Origin: Kappaphycus alvarezii
Taxonomy: Eukaryota > Rhodophyta > Florideophyceae > Gigartinales > Solieriaceae
Length of the DNA stretch: 64,000 nucleotides
Direction: 5' to 3'
NCBI GenBank assembly: GCA_002205965.3
Contig: NADL03000699.1
Location: forward strand, 558,001-622,000
Below the pieces are notes generated by a model. It made no database searches, was not told where the DNA came from, and was given only the letters and a program-made list of their open reading frames with translations. Shown here piece after piece: positions 61,223 to 64,000 of the stretch. Made by a program: the position numbers and the translations under genes. Position 1 is the stretch's first letter. Every line of letters begins with the position of its first letter.

Positions 61223-63186
61223 ATCGCTTCGCACCAGCCTCCGCGGGCAAATGGAAGTATTTGTACATCTGATTCCTGAAAGCCTTTCCACTCATGCACC
61301 AGCAGTCTGCCTTTCCCCCCCCCTCTCTCCCCTGCTCAAAGATGTCAGCGCCTTTTCCGAGACGGTAATATTGATAAGGCCGGCTTTCTGCCCTCCTCCA
61401 GCCCGACCCCCCTGTTTCCTCTTCCCCCTAAATACTCCCTGCGATCCACTTCACCCTCCTCCCTCCACCCTGTACACTCCCCTACCACGCCCCCTGCTTC
61501 GCTCTACTCCCATTATTCATGAGTCTACCATCCGACGTGCCCTCCTCACTTTCCCTCGGCATTTTACCCCAGGACCTGATGGCCTCCGCCCCGCCATCCT
61601 CTCTCTCCCTGCGGGAGCCCCAACTGGGCGGAGCCCTGTGCCAACGCACTAACCACCCTCACATCGTTTGTCAATATGCTTTTGAATGGAGATGTCCCTA
61701 CCTCCTTCCAACCTTGGTTCGCCGGGGCACCCTGATTGCCATTCCAAGGTCCTCGGGTGACAGGTGGCGCATTTTCCCGATCACCATCGGCGTCCTCTTC
61801 CGAGGTTTCGTCACACGCCTTCTAGCAGCCGAGCTAAGCTCGAATGACGACTTTACCTTGTACATTCGGCCCTTGCAGCACGCAGTCGGTTCGAAATATG
61901 GAATTGAAAGCATAATTGATGCCCTACGACTCACCTGTGACGCCCTCGTGGACAGCGACCACGTGCTCCTGGAAGAAGACTTGACTTATGCGTTTAACCG
62001 GGTTGAGCGATCCCACCTGCTCCAAGAATTTATTACTCACGCCCCACAGATTGCTCATTAAGCGCACCTGGCATACGGGTACTCGTATCACCATCTTCTT
62101 GGCCCCCCTTTTCTCTCCCCTAGGATCGTTACACACCAGGGCGATACACTTGCCATGCACCTCTACGCGCTATCAGTCCACCCTTACATCAGTTGTCCAC
62201 GACAGTCTTTCCCTACTGCCCCTCTCCAGACTTGGTACGCTGATGTCGGAAAAATCGTTATAAAACAGGACTTAGCCGTCTCCTTTTTGCATCAAATTGA
62301 ATCCGAGGGATCTGATTATGGTACTTTCATCAATGTCCAGAGAACCTGGGCTTGTTGGTCCATTACCTAACAGAAACACCCTCTCCCCTGCACGGTCAAC
62401 CGCCCTGGGGTCATCACTACTCTTGGCTCCCCAATCGGGCACCACAAGACTTTCTGCGCGATCATCAGGACACGACTCCAGCACGACAGGAAGCTGTGGG
62501 AAGCACTCGAGTCTCTCCGCGACCCCCAAACGGCTTTCCACCTCCTCCGCCACTGCACCAGCACATCCCGAATGACCTGTGTCCTTTGAACTACCCCGCC
62601 GCAAATAACCCTTTTCACATCAAAACTTTTTGATATGGAATTGCGAGGGGCATTCAAGGCTATCCATAGGGACCTCCACGATGATTTTTGGCTCTGCGCT
62701 TCTCCGCCGTTTTCTCTCAGGGGCCTCGGACGGACCTTGACAGCTTCCGTCTCATCTGTATCCTACTACAGCTCCCTGATTTCCAGTTTCTCCCTCATCC
62801 GCGACTCCTTGCATCCCCCCGTCGAAGATTGCCTCACGTTAGCCCTCCTCGCTTCCCATGCCCACCTCTCCTCCCAACTCCTCCTCCCTCCCCAGCTTCA
62901 ATTGCCCAATGTCCTCGCATCCACTCAACTGCACGGCTCTATCCTTGGTACAATATATATTCTGCCAGCCATCTTCCACAAGTGTCGCCTCGCATCGCAC
63001 CTATTCTCCACTCCCGGAATCGAGTCCCCTTCGAGCCGCCTTGCACGCAACCTCTCCTGTCGCACGCAGTCCTCCCACTTCCCCTTCACCGAACTGCCAG
63101 AGCCTAGATCCTGCACCAAGGTGGAACCTGAAGTGTGGAATATGATGGTTCAACTTCGCCTGGGAAACCCTCTCCTCGATTGGGCA
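61223..63186 (+). pseudogene. RT/RLE family copy R10: RT and thumb
   Basis: STIRRALLTFPRHFTPGPDG (about 61510-61580) is the segment before the fingers. Then PTLVRRGTLIAIPRSSGDRW and FPITIGVLFRGFVTRLLAAE, YIRPLQHAVGSKYGIESIID, LLEEDLTYAFNRVERSHLLQ with the first Asp, RIVTHQGDTLAMHLYALSVH (LPQG-type), and LQTWYADVGKIVIKQDLAVS (about 62230-62280), where YADD has become YADV. The thumb, RDPQTAFHLLRHCTSTSRMT, follows at 62515-62575. After this MELRGAFKAIHRDLHDDFWL resembles the region before the knuckle. AOR copy E interrupts at 63192. Several frameshifts. Confidence 0.7.
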
Positions 63187-63191
63187 CAAAC

Positions 63192-64000
63192 TGTTGTCAT
63201 AAAAACGTTCCTTTCTGTAGTAAAGCGTTCCTCTCCACAAAACTTTTTTCTTCTTCATCCCTGACCTCTGATTGTTCAAAACAACTTTTCTCACCAATTT
63301 TCTTTTACGAACAAAATCATGAAACGAATTTTCCCCCATGAATCAAAATTCATTGTAAAACTCCATCTCCATTTTATCACTGAGGATTTTGGTCCTCATT
63401 TTTCAAAAAGAATTCTTTCGACTCGTGATCCGCTTCGCCCTCCAAATTCAGTTCTGATATTTTATCAAGCAGATTTTTTAGTTATTGCTCTGCTTGAATG
63501 CAAACTCAAAGCTGCGGCATTGCCTAATATTTTTCATTTCGTCCAAGGCAGTGAAAATTTTCGAAGGCGTCGCCCTATTTAAAGTACGAAATCGACGTCG
63601 TTGAGGAAAAAACCCCTCCATCAACTACCCCATCGGCTCACCCCCTTTTTTTGCCCTCAACATGACCAACTTACGCCCGTCCCTCACCATCCTCAAGTTA
63701 TCCCGAGGCCGCCGCCCCTCAACGCTCTAGCCTTGATGGCCAATGTACCAACCGACTATGATGATTATTGTAGAAGAATGGACCGGGAACGCGTTCGGGA
63801 GTGGGTCCACCGGCACTGCTTCGAGGAGGCAGAAGAGGCGGAGGAGGAAGAGGGGGAGGAGGCATAATAAGAGCTAGAGGAGGAGGACTGGGTGGACCAG
63901 TGGGAGCCACTAGTGTACTACGGTCGGGGAGCTGGTGTGGAGAACGAAGGGGAGACTGAGGAAGTAATCGTTACCTCTGACTCTTCTGACAAGAATGAAG
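63192..64000 (+). mobile_element. AOR repeat copy E, 5' part, cut by the window edge
   Basis: Starts TGTTGTCATAAAAACG at 63192, corresponding to the reverse complement of the TAACA end of copy A. The ~470-bp leader closely follows the leader of copy A, including ACTGAGGATTTTGGTCCTCA (63379-63398), and contains the box CCTATTTAAAG (63574-63585) about 80 bp before the ATG. Opposite in orientation to copies A-D. Sits in RT/RLE copy R10. Confidence 0.7.
63662..64000 (+). pseudogene. AOR acidic protein, copy E, partial
   Basis: From ATG 63662 the frame reads MTNLRPSLTILKLSRGRRPS and soon hits a stop. The neighbouring frame (to 63867) carries NALALMANVPTDYDDYCRRM, DRERVREWVHRHCFEEAEEA and EEEEGEEA, the conserved first half. 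A frameshift near 63720 separates the two. The middle (DWVD-WEP region) follows in a further frame to the window end; the C-terminus lies outside. Confidence 0.55.

Overview
The window reads as nuclear DNA of a eukaryote, most likely a fungus and perhaps an early-diverging (chytrid-like) one; the lineage call is inference. The basis is chromodomain-type Ty3/gypsy and Ty1/copia elements, pogo-, Tc1- and hAT-type DNA transposons, TATA-type promoters, no bacterial-style operons, and one short Ala/Gly-rich secreted protein. It is a transposon graveyard: almost every recognisable coding stretch belongs to a mobile element and most are broken by frameshifts or stops.

Layout: 1-0.14 kb, edge of an endonuclease fragment, then a tRNA-like piece; 0.55-2.65 kb, decayed hAT transposase (-); 4.3-9.1 kb, decayed copia element (-); 9.13-11.18 kb, pogo/Fot1-like element with TA-flanked inverted ends; 11.8-12.9 kb, an unknown acidic protein (family X) that has a second copy near 55 kb; 13.2-23.3 kb, fragments of one reverse transcriptase/endonuclease family mixed with copies of a ~1.4-kb repeat; 23.6-27.7 kb, an inverted 235-bp repeat pair bracketing the apparently intact secreted-protein gene; 28-33 kb, more of the same repeats; 33.2-43.5 kb, one retroelement gene interrupted three times (a 116-bp retroposon, a 5-kb copia element and a 1.4-kb repeat); 43.6-44.75 kb, a protease-like fragment and a fold-back Tc1 derivative; 44.8-50.66 kb, a nearly intact young Ty3/gypsy element; 51.4-63.2 kb, more retroelement fragments including a head-to-head pair; 63.2-64 kb, the start of another 1.4-kb repeat.

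Two families deserve attention. First, an RT plus restriction-like-endonuclease family (called RT/RLE here), at least eleven fragments of diverged subtypes, looks like an RLE-class non-LTR retrotransposon. Five short copies of what seems to be a 3' tail of this family occur, and two are flanked by exact 9-bp target-site duplications. Second, a ~1.4-kb repeat with TG...CA ends, called AOR (acidic-ORF repeat), is present in five long copies and three fragments. Each long copy carries one ~180-residue acidic gene; four keep a CCTATTTAAA box upstream of it, and most copies keep two short hairpins.

Nested insertions give a relative history. The RT/RLE copies are oldest; AOR repeats, retroposon tails and copia element 1 landed inside them; the gypsy element, with LTRs differing by a single base in a G run, is among the youngest. 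Its only clear pol lesion is one lost base.
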